Shown here piece after piece: positions 9,403-18,559 of a stretch of DNA of 64,000 bases; the stretch's first letter is position 1, and each line of letters opens with the position of its first letter. The notes under the pieces were generated by a model that saw only the letters and a list, made by a program, of their open reading frames with translations, did no database searches and was not told where the DNA came from. Origin of the DNA: Streptomyces sp. CB00455 (GTDB taxonomy: Bacteria > Actinomycetota > Actinomycetes > Streptomycetales > Streptomycetaceae); NCBI RefSeq assembly GCF_001905445.1, contig NZ_LIVQ01000002.1:248001-312000 (forward strand), given 5' to 3'. Made by a program: the position numbers and the translations under genes.

Positions 9403-9667
9403 TCATGACCGCGCGCCCCGGGCGGATGCGGCCCGCTCCCGGGCCGGCCCAGACCCCGCTCGCCCCGGCCCGCCCCGACCGGCCCGACCGGCCCGGCCCG
9501 ACCGGCCCGGCCCGACCGGACCCAGCCGACTCTGGGGATACGTCTCCCGCACGCGTCCGGAGACGAGCCGTTCACTCCACCGCGTTAAGCTCGTCTGTCG
9601 GACAAAATCCGAACAATCCGCCTCTCCCGCCCCCTCCCACCCCACGAGCAGACAAGGGAGTCCGCCA
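9403..9667. other. glyA-sdaA intergenic region with CCCGACCGG repeats
   Basis: After the terminator, 9470-9520 is a tandem array of GGCCCGACC-type units of 9-10 bases. The remaining 150 bases carry the sdaA promoter. I see no gene here. Confidence 0.6.
9586..9612 (+). promoter_or_regulatory. candidate sdaA -10 box and overlapping operator
   Basis: TAAGCT at 9586-9591 fits the Streptomyces -10 pattern TANNNT. Immediately downstream, where transcription would start, are two overlapping palindromes: TGTCGGACA (9596-9604) and TCGGACAAAATCCGA (9598-9612). A repressor bound there would block sdaA. The -35 is not clear. Confidence 0.4.
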
Positions 9668-11050
<1,383 letters not shown>

Positions 11051-11188
11051 GGCCGTAGGCCCTGACCAGCGCGTTTCTGTCTTTCGGCGCTGTCAGGGCC
11101 TTCCCTGCTTGCACGGCGGAAAGTCCCTGGAATCCCCTCGGGCGCCACAGATCAAAGAATCCCCCCACCCCAATAATAAGAATCTTGT

Positions 11189-11194
11189 TAAACT
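11189..11194 (+). promoter_or_regulatory. -10 box for leaderless antitoxin mRNA
   Basis: TAAACT lies seven bases before the ATG at 11202, in an A/T-rich stretch rare for this genome. That spacing puts the transcription start at or next to the A of ATG. No ribosome site is present, so a leaderless transcript is likely. Confidence 0.5.
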
Positions 11195-11201
11195 TGGCCC
11201 C

Positions 11202-11474
11202 ATGCCTACCTCCCCGTTGCCCGGCGAAGGACCCGTCCGGCCCGTATCGGTCTCGCTCCACGAAGGCACCATCGCTGCCCTCAAGGCACGTACGGGCAAA
11301 CGAGGTATGTCCGCCTATGTCGAGTCCCTCATCCAGCGCCAACTGGAACGGGACCGACTGCGCGAACTCATCGAGGATGCGGAAGCCGAGCACGGCCCGG
11401 TCGACCAGTCGGCCGTCGACGCCAAACGCGCGATCCTGCGCGGCGAGACGGCCGGCTCGGCGGACGCCGCGTGA
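11202..11474 (+). CDS. VapB-like antitoxin
   Basis: This 90-residue protein lies directly before a PIN-domain gene. Its first third (PVRPVSVSLHEGTIAALKAR) looks like a ribbon-helix-helix DNA-binding unit. It is followed by a charged helix rich in Arg and Glu (LIQRQLERDRLRELIED) suited to wrapping the toxin. I chose ATG 11202 because the composition changes there and TAAACT sits seven bases upstream; an open frame further upstream to 11109 has no start signal. The stop overlaps the toxin start by 4 nt (GTGA), which couples translation. It should neutralise the toxin and autoregulate the operon. The exact RHH family is uncertain. Confidence 0.75.
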   Translation: MPTSPLPGEGPVRPVSVSLHEGTIAALKARTGKRGMSAYVESLIQRQLERDRLRELIEDAEAEHGPVDQSAVDAKRAILRGETAGSADAA

Positions 11475-11863
11475 GCGGCACGCTCGTCCTGGACTGCGAA
11501 GGCCTGTCAAAGCTCGTACGACGCACACCTGAGATCACTGAGTGGCTGACGGCAGCCGAAGCCGAAGACATCCGCGTCGTCACCAGCTCCGTCACCCTCG
11601 TCGAAGCACGTGACCCCAAGGCCAGCCAGGCACGCTTCGACTACGCCGTCTCCCGCGTGAACATCATCCCGCCCAACGAAGCCATCGCCCGCCACGGGAG
11701 CAAGCTCCTGGCCGCGGCCGGACTGCACGGCCACAAGTACGCCCTCGACGCCATCGTGGCCGCCACCGCGCTCACCTCCCCGGCTCCAGTGACCGTCCTG
11801 ACATCGGACCCCGAAGACCTCCTGATGCTCTGCGGTCCCAGCGTCCGCATCATCAAGGTCTGA
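11471..11863 (+). CDS. PIN-domain toxin (VapC-like ribonuclease)
   Basis: This 130-residue PIN-domain protein is the likely toxin of the type II pair. Acidic residues sit at the PIN positions: Asp8 (TLVLDCEGL), Glu45 (TLVEARD), Asp93 (HKYALDAIVAATA) and Asp113 (LTSDPEDL). They would bind Mg2+ for RNA cleavage. The GTG start at 11471 overlaps the antitoxin stop by 4 nt. The sequence is closer to the actinobacterial 'twitching motility PilT/PIN' annotations than to enterobacterial VapC, so the RNA target is open. No mobile-element signature surrounds the pair. Confidence 0.82.
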   Translation: MSGTLVLDCEGLSKLVRRTPEITEWLTAAEAEDIRVVTSSVTLVEARDPKASQARFDYAVSRVNIIPPNEAIARHGSKLLAAAGLHGHKYALDAIVAATALTSPAPVTVLTSDPEDLLMLCGPSVRIIKV

Positions 11864-12150
11864 CCTCGAGGCCTCGCCTCGACCCACCCCTTGCGCGTGC
11901 TGACCTCCGACGGCGCTCGGTAGACGGTGGGCGGTCGGCGGTGGACGGCGGGCGGTGGACAGCAGGGGGCTGCGGCAGGTCGGCGGCAGGTGGTCGGCGC
12001 GTGCGCCGGGCCCCTGCCCGTCCGCCGGAGCGAGCAGGGTACGGCGCCCCGCCTCCCCGGCGGCGTACCCGTCGTGCAACCGCGGGCGGCCGGCGTTCGT
12101 CTCCTGGGGTGACACCTCTGTCCCCACCTCTGGAGAATCGAGGGGACGTC

Positions 12151-12702
12151 ATGATCCTTCCGCGTTCACGCCGGGGTTCACGTCCGGGTTCGCGTCCGGG
12201 CCTTCGCCGGCGCCGGCTCGTGGCCCTGGCCACCGGGGCCCTCCTCACCACCGGGACCGCGCTCGCCGTCCCGGCTTCGGCCGCCGCCACCACCGCCCGC
12301 TCGGCGACCCCGCTCGTCGTCGACGCCCGCTGGGGCGGTCACTGCACCTACGACCGGCTCGTCATCGACCTGCGGGGGTACGTCCCCGGGGTCACCGTCT
12401 CCCCCGTCCCCCGGCTGGTCTACGACGGGTCCGGCAAGCCCGTCCCGCTCGCCGGGAAGTACTTCCTGGAGATCCGCCTGCACCCCGCCGCCGGGCACGA
12501 CGACGCCGGCAACAACGTCTACGCCGGGCCCAAGCTCCAGAAGATCTACCTCAGCAAGCTCAAGGGCATCGCCCTGACCGGCGACTACGAGGGGTACGTG
12601 ACCTTCGGCGCCGCCTTCGACACCGCCCCGTCCTACTCCACCACCGTCCTGCACTCGCCCGAGCGGCTGGTCCTGGACGTGGCGCACCCGAACGTGTGCT
12701 GA
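12151..12702 (+). CDS. secreted AMIN-like domain protein
   Basis: This 183-residue exported protein has a strongly basic N-region (SRRGSRPGSRPGLRRRR, built on an imperfect short repeat). A hydrophobic core follows, with a probable signal cleavage after PASA near residue 45. The mature part resembles the AMIN-like domain of Streptomyces secreted proteins, with strands such as DRLVIDLRGYVPGV, KYFLEIRLHPA and SPERLVLDVAHPNVC. AMIN domains often bind cell-wall polymers. ATG 12151 follows GAGGGGACGTC. It converges on the flavodoxin gene, with a terminator hairpin between them. No catalytic motif is visible. Confidence 0.75.
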   Translation: MILPRSRRGSRPGSRPGLRRRRLVALATGALLTTGTALAVPASAAATTARSATPLVVDARWGGHCTYDRLVIDLRGYVPGVTVSPVPRLVYDGSGKPVPLAGKYFLEIRLHPAAGHDDAGNNVYAGPKLQKIYLSKLKGIALTGDYEGYVTFGAAFDTAPSYSTTVLHSPERLVLDVAHPNVC

Positions 12703-12735
12703 ACCCGGGCCGCGCCGGCGGGAGCCGAAGGATGT

Positions 12736-12770
12736 CTCCTGCCGGCCCGGCCCGGCCTGACCGGCAGGAG
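12736..12770. terminator. bidirectional hairpin between convergent genes
   Basis: CTCCTGCCGG (12736-12745) pairs perfectly with CCGGCAGGAG (12761-12770). It lies between the stop codons of convergent genes at 12702 and 12781 and could serve both. Confidence 0.75.
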
Positions 12771-12780
12771 GTCCACAGCA

Positions 12781-13512
12781 CTAGCGGTGCTCGGGATTGG
12801 GGAAGTCGAAGCGGCACCGCGCGTCCCAGAGCGAGCGCTGGTTCCCGTGCGCCGGGATGCCGCCCGCCCGCTTGAGCAGGGCGGCGAGGTGCATCAGGTT
12901 CCAGGACATGAAGGCCGTGTTCCGGTTGGTGAAGTCGTTCGCGGGGCCTCCCGAGCCCGGGTCGAGGTAGGAGGGCCCGGGACCGGCCTCGCCGATCCAG
13001 CCGGCGTCGGCCTGCGGGGGCACGGCGTAGCCGAGGTGCTGGAGGCTGTAGAGGATGTTCATGGCGCAGTGTTTGACGCCGTCCTCGTTGCCGGTGATCA
13101 GCGCGCCGCCGACGCGCCCGTAGTAGGCGTACTGCCCCTTCTCGTTGAGGAGGGAGGAGCAGGCGTAGAGCCGCTCGATGACCCGCTTCATCACGGAACT
13201 GTTGTCGCCGAGCCAGATCGGACCGCAGAGCACGAGGATGTCGGCGTCCATGACCTGGCTGTAGAGGACCGGCCACTGGTCGCCGTCCCAGCCGTGCTCG
13301 GTCATGTCGGGCCAGACGCCGGTCGCGATGTCGTGGTCGACGGCGCGGACGAGTGAGGTCCGGGCGCCGGCCGACTCCATGACGGCGCGGCTCCTGGCGA
13401 TCAGGCCCTCGGTGTTGCTGGTCTCGGGCGAGCGCTTGAGCGTGCAGTTCACGTAGAGGGCGGTCAGGTCCGAGTAGTCCGGACGGTCCGCGGGGTCGGA
13501 GTCGGCAGCCAC
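12781..13512 (-). CDS. flavodoxin-fold NAD(P)H-dependent FMN reductase
   Basis: This 243-residue protein of the flavodoxin/NADPH-dependent FMN reductase superfamily should bind FMN and reduce an unknown acceptor. The N-terminal strand [18 protein letters not shown] holds the phosphate-binding loop. [19 protein letters not shown] is the typical second FMN loop, and [15 protein letters not shown] the third. I chose GTG 13510-13512, where the composition becomes protein-like; the frame stays open to 13728 but its first 72 residues are Pro/Arg-rich noise. It is divergent from the cobalamin riboswitch. Flavoproteins of this fold include cobalamin-related reductases, but nothing in this sequence shows that role. 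Confidence 0.82.
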   Translation of the reverse strand: MAADSDPADRPDYSDLTALYVNCTLKRSPETSNTEGLIARSRAVMESAGARTSLVRAVDHDIATGVWPDMTEHGWDGDQWPVLYSQVMDADILVLCGPIWLGDNSSVMKRVIERLYACSSLLNEKGQYAYYGRVGGALITGNEDGVKHCAMNILYSLQHLGYAVPPQADAGWIGEAGPGPSYLDPGSGGPANDFTNRNTAFMSWNLMHLAALLKRAGGIPAHGNQRSLWDARCRFDFPNPEHR

Positions 13513-13805
13513 GCCCCCAGCCTGCACGGGGCGGCCCGGCGCCGCCACCGGGGCGCGTCCGTACGGGGACCGGTACCGGGCGGGCAGCGGAACCGGCGCC
13601 GGGCCGGGCCGCGGAACCGCGCGGTGGTGCGGCAGGGCCGGCCGGCGCGCGGCCGAGTCTCGGGGAACTCCCGGGTCAGCCGGGGTCGTTGGCGCGCGGG
13701 GTGGCGCGGCGACCGCGCACGGGGACACGCAAGCGGAACGCGGTCGCGTTCGCCGTGTTTGGGGCGGGTTGTTACCGGTCCGTGCGGCCGACTAGGGTCA
13801 GCGGG

Positions 13806-13971
13806 CCTTGGTGTTCGGGAAACCGGTGGGAAACCGGTGCGGCCCTCGCCACTGTGATCGGGAAGTCCGGCTCCACTCCTGCGGGAAGCCACTGGGCCCG
13901 CGCGGGAGACCGTACGGCCCCGGGAAGGCGGAGCCCGGGCATCAGTACCCGTGAGCCAGGAGACCGGCCGG
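13806..13971 (+). promoter_or_regulatory. cobalamin riboswitch
   Basis: The leader of cbiM carries the class hallmarks in order: GGGAAACCGGTG (13817), GCCACTGTGATCGGGAAG, a second AAGCCACTGGGCCC, then CCCGGGAAGGCGG, and the B12 box CCCGTGAGCCAGGAGACCGG (13948-13967). About 45 bases separate it from the cbiM start. It should shut down cobalt uptake when adenosylcobalamin is plentiful. Confidence 0.93.
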
Positions 13972-14015
13972 GGCGCGTTGTCCATCCACGAGGTGCTGGA
14001 GAGGTCTCCCCACTC

Positions 14016-14711
14016 ATGCATATAGCCGAGGGGTTCCTGCCCCCTTTGCACGCGGTCGCCTGGGGCGCCGCGTCCGCTCCCTTCGTCGTCCACGGCGTAC
14101 GCGCCCTCACCCGTGAGGTGAAGGCCCATCCGGAGAGCACGCTCCTGCTCGGAGCGTCCGGCGCGTTCACCTTCGTCCTGTCCGCCCTGAAGATCCCTTC
14201 CGTTACGGGCAGTTGTTCCCATCCCACCGGTACGGGGCTCGGCGCCATCCTCTTCCGGCCGCCGATCATGGCGGTGCTCGGCACGATCACCCTCCTCTTC
14301 CAGGCGCTGCTGCTGGCGCACGGGGGGCTCACCACCCTCGGCGCCAACGTCTTCTCCATGGCGATCGCCGGGCCCTGGGCGGGCTACGGCGCCTACCGGC
14401 TGCTGCGTACGGCGGGGGCGCCGCTGCTGGTGACCGTGTTCTGCGGGGCCTTCTTCGCCGACCTGGTCACCTACTGCGTGACCTCCGTCCAGCTGGCGCT
14501 GGCCTTCCCCGACGCGGCCACGGGCTTCACCGGCTCGCTGGTGAAGTTCGGGGAGATCTTCGCGCTCACCCAGATCCCGCTCGCGGTGAGCGAGGGGCTG
14601 CTGACGGTGCTGGTGATGCGGCTGCTGATGCAGTCCAGCAGGTCGGACCTGGTCCGGCTCGGCGTCGCGAAGCTCACCCCCGGCACGGCGAAGCAGGAGA
14701 CGGCGCTCTGA
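14016..14711 (+). CDS. cbiM: energy-coupling cobalt transporter, CbiM component
   Basis: This 231-residue integral membrane protein is the substrate-specific subunit of the ECF-type Co2+ importer. Its N-terminus [10 protein letters not shown] contains the conserved His2 whose side chain and the free N-terminal amine bind cobalt. The rest is about six helices, with the family segment [19 protein letters not shown]. Because the N-terminal Met-His must be exact, ATG 14016 is secure. It directly follows the cobalamin riboswitch. Its stop and the cbiN start overlap as TGATG, so cbiMNQO reads as one translationally coupled operon. Confidence 0.96.
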   Translation: MHIAEGFLPPLHAVAWGAASAPFVVHGVRALTREVKAHPESTLLLGASGAFTFVLSALKIPSVTGSCSHPTGTGLGAILFRPPIMAVLGTITLLFQALLLAHGGLTTLGANVFSMAIAGPWAGYGAYRLLRTAGAPLLVTVFCGAFFADLVTYCVTSVQLALAFPDAATGFTGSLVKFGEIFALTQIPLAVSEGLLTVLVMRLLMQSSRSDLVRLGVAKLTPGTAKQETAL

Positions 14712-15073
14712 TGACCAGGAACGCGAAGATCAACATCCTGCTACTGCTCCTGGTGGCGGCGCTGGCGGTGCTGCCGGTCGCGCTGGGACTGGGCGAGGGC
14801 AAGGAGGAGCCGTTCGCCGGCGCCGACGCGCAGGCGGAGTCGGCCATCACCGAGCTGAAGCCGGATTACGAGCCGTGGTTCTCGCCGCTGTACGAACCCC
14901 CCTCCGGTGAGGTCGAGTCGGCGCTGTTCGCGCTCCAGGCCGCGCTCGGGGCGGGGGTGCTCGCGTACTACTTCGGTGTCCGCAAGGGCCGCCGCGACGC
15001 GGTGGCCGCCGCCAACAGGGCCGGTACCGCGGCGGGGGGCGGCGGGGAGTCCGCCGCCGGCCCGGAGGCGTAG
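14711..15073 (+). CDS. cbiN: energy-coupling cobalt transporter, CbiN component
   Basis: This 120-residue accessory membrane subunit has two helices (ILLLLLVAALAVLPVAL and LQAALGAGVLAYYFGV). They flank an extracytoplasmic loop with the family-typical FAGADAQAE and YEPWFSPLYEPPSGEVES. CbiN transiently associates with CbiM and is needed for metal loading. The ATG overlaps the cbiM stop by one base. The Ala/Gly-rich C-terminal tail (AAGGGGESAA) is unremarkable. Confidence 0.94.
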   Translation: MTRNAKINILLLLLVAALAVLPVALGLGEGKEEPFAGADAQAESAITELKPDYEPWFSPLYEPPSGEVESALFALQAALGAGVLAYYFGVRKGRRDAVAAANRAGTAAGGGGESAAGPEA

Positions 15074-15077
15074 CGCG

Positions 15078-15827
15078 GTGCTGCCGATCGACGCCGCGGC
15101 GCACAGCAGCCGCTGGCGCCCGCGCCACCCCCTGGAGAAGGCCCTCCTCGGCATCGGCCTGACGGTCACCGCCGTGTCCCTGCCGCCATGGCCCGGCGGC
15201 CCGCTGGTCGCCGCGGCCACTCTCGCGCTGCTCCTGGGCCCCGCCGGCGTGCCGGGGCGGCAGCTGTGGCGGGCCTTCCGGATCCCGCTCGGCTTCTGCT
15301 TCACGGGGGCGCTGCCCCTGCTGGTCTCCGTGGGCGGGCCCGCCGGGTTCCTCTCGGCGGCCCCGGACGGGCCCCGGCACGCCGCCGAGCTGCTGCTGCG
15401 CACCTCGGCGGCATCCCTCGGCGTGCTGCTGTTCGCCTTCACCACCCCGGTGTCGGACGTGCTCCCGCGGCTGGTCCGGGCAGGGGTGCCGGCCCCGGTC
15501 GTGGACGTCGCGCTGGTGATGTACCGGATCGGGTTCCTGCTGCTCGACTCCCTCGCCCGGATCCGCCAGGCGCAGGCGGCCCGGCTCGGCGCCACCGGCC
15601 GGGCGGCGGCCTGGCGTTCACTGGCCGGGCTCGCGGCGACCTCCTTCGTCCGGGCCTTCGACCGCGCCGCCCGGCTCCAGACGGGTCTGGCCGGGCGCGG
15701 TTACGACGGCGCGCTGCGGGTGCTCGTCCCCGAGGCGACGCTGTCCTGGCGGTTCGTGGCCGCCTCCGCCGCCCTGCTGGCCGCTCTGGTCGCCACCACT
15801 CTCGTACTGAAGGAGCTCTACCTGTGA
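15078..15827 (+). CDS. cbiQ: energy-coupling cobalt transporter, CbiQ (T) component
   Basis: This 249-residue transmembrane coupling subunit links the CbiO ATPase to CbiM. It has five to six helices and two Ala-Arg-Gly-type coupling motifs near the C-terminal half (RIRQAQAARLGATGR and LQTGLAGRGYDGA). The GTG start at 15078 is four bases after the cbiN stop; the upstream open frame lies in the wrong frame of cbiN. The next gene overlaps its stop by 4 nt (GTGA). Confidence 0.94.
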   Translation: MLPIDAAAHSSRWRPRHPLEKALLGIGLTVTAVSLPPWPGGPLVAAATLALLLGPAGVPGRQLWRAFRIPLGFCFTGALPLLVSVGGPAGFLSAAPDGPRHAAELLLRTSAASLGVLLFAFTTPVSDVLPRLVRAGVPAPVVDVALVMYRIGFLLLDSLARIRQAQAARLGATGRAAAWRSLAGLAATSFVRAFDRAARLQTGLAGRGYDGALRVLVPEATLSWRFVAASAALLAALVATTLVLKELYL

Positions 15828-16672
15828 GGCCGTTGGTGGAACTGGTGGGCGCGGGCTACGCGTACGAGGACGGGCCCGCCGTGCTGTCCGGAGTGGACTT
15901 CGGGATCACCGAGGGCCGCGCGCTGGTCCTGCTGGGCCGCAACGGCAGCGGCAAGACCACGCTGATGCGACTGCTGAGCGGGGGCCTGCGGCCGGGCCGC
16001 GGAGAACTGCACCTGGACGGCTCGGCGGTGAGGCACGACCGGGCGGGCCTGACCCAGCTGCGGAGGGCGGTCCAGCTGGTCGTGCAGGACCCGGACGACC
16101 AGCTGTTCGCGGCCTCGGTGGAACAGGACGTCTCCTTCGGGCCGATGAACATGGGTCTGGCGCAAGCGCAGGTCCGCGAGCGGGTCGAGGCCGCGCTGGC
16201 CGCGCTCGGCATCACCGCGCTGCGCGACCGCCCCACCCACCTGCTGTCCTACGGGCAGCGCAAGCGGGCGGCGATCGCGGGGGCGGTGGCGATGGCCCCG
16301 CGGGTGCTGATCCTGGACGAGCCGACGGCCGGTCTGGACCCCGAGGGCCAGGAGCGGCTGTTGGATGTGCTGGCCGGCCTGACGGACACGACGGTGGTGA
16401 TGGCCACCCACGATGTGGACCTCGCGGTCCGGTGGGCCGACGACGCCGCGGTCCTGACCCCCTCGGGCATCCGCACCGGCCCGGCCGGCGACCTGCTCCG
16501 CGATCCGGCGCTGCTCGCCGAGGCGGGCCTGCGCCAGGCCTGGTCCCCGGCGGTGACGGCCTTCCTGCGGGCCCACGGCCACCTGTCTCCGGGCCTGCCG
16601 GGGCCCCGTACACCGCAGGCCCTGTCCGCCTGGGGCGCCGCCCGCGGCGGGCCGGGACCGGAGCAAACCTAG
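15824..16672 (+). CDS. cbiO: energy-coupling cobalt transporter ATPase
   Basis: This 282-residue ABC ATPase powers cobalt uptake. Walker A is LLGRNGSGKTT, the Q-loop region is LVVQDPDDQLFA (typical of ECF ATPases), the signature is LSYGQRKR (a variant of LSGGQ with Tyr), and Walker B is VLILDEPTAGLDPEG, followed by the switch His in MATHDVD. The GTG start at 15824 overlaps the cbiQ stop. The stop TAG is also the beginning of a -10-like TAGGAT for the next gene. Confidence 0.95.
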   Translation: MRPLVELVGAGYAYEDGPAVLSGVDFGITEGRALVLLGRNGSGKTTLMRLLSGGLRPGRGELHLDGSAVRHDRAGLTQLRRAVQLVVQDPDDQLFAASVEQDVSFGPMNMGLAQAQVRERVEAALAALGITALRDRPTHLLSYGQRKRAAIAGAVAMAPRVLILDEPTAGLDPEGQERLLDVLAGLTDTTVVMATHDVDLAVRWADDAAVLTPSGIRTGPAGDLLRDPALLAEAGLRQAWSPAVTAFLRAHGHLSPGLPGPRTPQALSAWGAARGGPGPEQT

Positions 16673-16675
16673 GAT
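16670..16675 (+). promoter_or_regulatory. -10 box for leaderless PadR mRNA
   Basis: TAGGAT fits TANNNT and lies six bases before the PadR ATG at 16682, sharing its first three bases with the cbiO stop. Transcription would start at the ATG. An AGGA in the same sequence could instead be a ribosome site, so the reading is ambiguous. Confidence 0.4.
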
Positions 16676-16681
16676 GGCGTC

Positions 16682-17263
16682 ATGTCGCTGCCGCACGCCA
16701 TCCTCACCGCCCTGCTCGAGAAGCCCTCGTCCGGGCTGGAGCTGACCCGGCGGTTCGACAAGTCGATCGGGTTCTTCTGGTCCGCGACGCACCAGCAGAT
16801 CTACCGGGAGCTCGGCCGTCTGGAAGAGGGCGGGCTGATCCGCGCGCTGCCCAGTGACGTGCCCGTGCGGGGGCAGAAGAAGGAGTACGAGGTGCTGCCC
16901 GCGGGAGACGCGGAACTCGAGCGGTGGGTCGGCGAGAGCCAGGACCCGAAGCCGATGCGCGATCCCCTGCTGCTGCGGATCCGGGCGGCGGCCGTGGTCG
17001 GGCCCCGGGGTCTCGGGCCGGAGCTGAGGCGGCACCTGGAGCTGCACCACAGGCAGCTGGCCCAGTACGAGGCCATCGAGGAGAAGGACTTCCCGCCGGG
17101 GCGCGACGCCGTGGAGGACCGGCTGCGCCGGCTCGTGCTGCACGGCGGCATCGCCCTGGAGACGTTCTGGCTGCGCTGGCTGGAGGAAGCCCTGAGCGAG
17201 GTCGAGGGCGTCGAGGACGGCGCTGGCGCTCGGGACGCCGGGGACACGGCGGGGGCGGGCTGA
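16682..17263 (+). CDS. PadR family transcriptional regulator
   Basis: This 193-residue winged-helix regulator has an N-terminal PadR domain: LPHAILTALLEKPSSGLELTRRF, then the recognition helix SATHQQIYRELGRLEEGGL and the wing VRGQKKEYEV. A C-terminal helical dimerisation domain (PadR_C, roughly residues 95-175) follows, then an acidic/Gly tail. It begins ten bases after cbiO. A link to the cobalt operon is possible but not shown; Streptomyces PadR proteins commonly sit beside unrelated genes. A hairpin at 17267 follows directly. Confidence 0.9.
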   Translation: MSLPHAILTALLEKPSSGLELTRRFDKSIGFFWSATHQQIYRELGRLEEGGLIRALPSDVPVRGQKKEYEVLPAGDAELERWVGESQDPKPMRDPLLLRIRAAAVVGPRGLGPELRRHLELHHRQLAQYEAIEEKDFPPGRDAVEDRLRRLVLHGGIALETFWLRWLEEALSEVEGVEDGAGARDAGDTAGAG

Positions 17264-17266
17264 CCG

Positions 17267-17297
17267 CGCCCCCGCCCCGGGCAGGAGGGCGGGGGCG
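17267..17297. terminator. hairpin between PadR and EF-hand genes
   Basis: CGCCCCCGCCC (17267-17277) pairs perfectly with GGGCGGGGGCG (17287-17297) around nine bases. It separates convergent genes ending at 17263 and 17307. Confidence 0.75.
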
Positions 17298-17306
17298 GCG
17301 CGGCGG

Positions 17307-17519
17307 CTACTTGTTCAGCGCGGCCCAGAACTCGTCGAAGCTCAGCAGGCCGTCGCCGTTGACGTCCTTGGCGGCGACCACGGCGTCCGCGACCGCGCCG
17401 GTGACGTAGGCGTCGCCCATGGCCTTCATGGCCGCGCTGTACTCGTCGGCCGTGACGAAGCCGTCGCCGTTCACGTCGAACCGGTTGAACGTCGCCCGTG
17501 CGCTCTCGATGTCCGCCAC
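17307..17519 (-). CDS. EF-hand calcium-binding protein, small
   Basis: This 70-residue protein is essentially two EF-hand loops, DVNGDGFVTADE and DVNGDGLLSFDE. Both have the canonical acidic ligands at positions 1, 3, 5 and 12. It is the size of the small calmodulin-like proteins common in Streptomyces and ends in the typical FDEFWAALNK. No signal peptide is present, so it should be a cytoplasmic Ca2+ buffer or sensor. I chose GTG 17517-17519, with AAGGGG about eight bases upstream. The frame is open further left, but its composition there is intergenic. It is divergent from the CDPS gene across a 254-bp promoter region. Confidence 0.9.
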   Translation of the reverse strand: MADIESARATFNRFDVNGDGFVTADEYSAAMKAMGDAYVTGAVADAVVAAKDVNGDGLLSFDEFWAALNK

Positions 17520-17674
17520 TGGGTCCACCCCTTCTTGGTGCTTGTTGACCGGCCCAGGGTAGCGGCCTGCGCAACGCGGTCCCGCCGCGGGTCCCGTTCG
17601 GGCGGCAGAAAGAAATTCAATTGCTCTTCCGTAGGGCGGAAGCCAGAATTCCGGCCAATAAATCCCGCCCGGAC

Positions 17675-17704
17675 TTGTCACGCTCCGGCGCCACGGCATA
17701 ACGT
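17675..17704 (+). promoter_or_regulatory. promoter of the CDPS-P450 operon
   Basis: TTGTCA at 17675-17680 and TAACGT at 17699-17704 are separated by exactly 18 bases. This is close to the consensus for the housekeeping sigma factor HrdB. Transcription would start near 17711, giving a leader of about 63 bases before the CDPS GTG. The surrounding 60 bases are unusually A/T-rich. Confidence 0.6.
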
Positions 17705-17773
17705 ACTGACATTGCCGCCACACCAGGAGCGCAGGGCGCCCAGGGACAAGCGGCAACAAGGGCGATCAAACAG

Positions 17774-18559
17774 GTGACGATCACAGCTGACGCATCATTC
17801 GAAGTTCTGCCCTTCACCCGCGCCTGCCGCCATATCTGGGAAGACGGCGACCATGTGCTCATCGGAGTGAGTCCGGGCAACAGCTACTTCACTTCCGAGC
17901 GCATCACCCGTCTCGCCCAGTGGGCCACGACCCACTTCGCGCAGGTCGACTTCGTCTACGCGGACCTCCACGTCGACCGGATGTTCGCCGCTTTCGGCTA
18001 CACCCGGGAGCATGCGCACAAGCGTGCCGCGAAGGAGACGAAGGCGGTCCGGCGACGCATCCTCAAAGGCCTGGAGGAATCAGGGCCTCCACGGGCGGAC
18101 ATTCGCGTGCGGGCGCTTTCGAAATTCCAGTCGAACCCCGTGTACCAACTGCTGCACCGGCGCGTTCTCCATTTTCTGGAGACCGATGCCGAATTCCGCA
18201 AGGGCTGTGAGCAGATGGCCCTTCACTTCGTCGGGTCCAAGGTGCCGGAAGGGGAATCCATCACGGACGACCAGCTGCGGGTCTGTTTCGATTACATGGC
18301 GGCCGAGCTGCCGTTCTTCGTGGACACCCCGAGCATTCTTGACGAGCCGTCCTCGGTGGCTGCATACCACGTCAGGATGCCGCTGACCGACGTCCTGTTC
18401 GCGCGCGGCGGAGGCCTGCGCGCCGCCCGCAACCAGGCCTGCGCCGTCGTACGCCCCGAGGCCGTCCGCCGGCCCCACGACGCTGGGGCTCCGGTGGACC
18501 CCGGGCACAGCGACCACGCACCGACCGAAGGGAGCACCGATGGGCGTCGAGCGGCTTGA
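17774..18559 (+). CDS. tRNA-dependent cyclodipeptide synthase
   Basis: This 261-residue enzyme uses two aminoacyl-tRNAs to make a cyclodipeptide. The class signature is intact: LIGVSPGNSYF contains the nucleophile Ser33 and Asn36, and DYMAAELPFF contains Tyr174 and Glu178. SSVAAYHV contains Tyr198-His199, so it belongs to the NYH subfamily. By my recall of sequences it is closer to M. tuberculosis Rv2275 (cyclo-Tyr-Tyr synthase) than to AlbC, sharing for example GDH-IGVSPGNSYF, VDFVY and KFQSN-Y. A Pro/Asp/His-rich tail of about 30 residues follows the fold. The GTG start has AAGGG about 11 bases upstream. The 3' end overlaps the P450 gene by 20 bases. Specificity for Tyr is inferred, not shown. 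Confidence 0.93.
   Translation: MTITADASFEVLPFTRACRHIWEDGDHVLIGVSPGNSYFTSERITRLAQWATTHFAQVDFVYADLHVDRMFAAFGYTREHAHKRAAKETKAVRRRILKGLEESGPPRADIRVRALSKFQSNPVYQLLHRRVLHFLETDAEFRKGCEQMALHFVGSKVPEGESITDDQLRVCFDYMAAELPFFVDTPSILDEPSSVAAYHVRMPLTDVLFARGGGLRAARNQACAVVRPEAVRRPHDAGAPVDPGHSDHAPTEGSTDGRRAA

Noticed and set aside
12007..12150. Upstream extension of the AMIN-like protein
   Set aside because: The frame is open to 11941, but the residues are Gly/Arg filler and the signal peptide begins properly at 12151.
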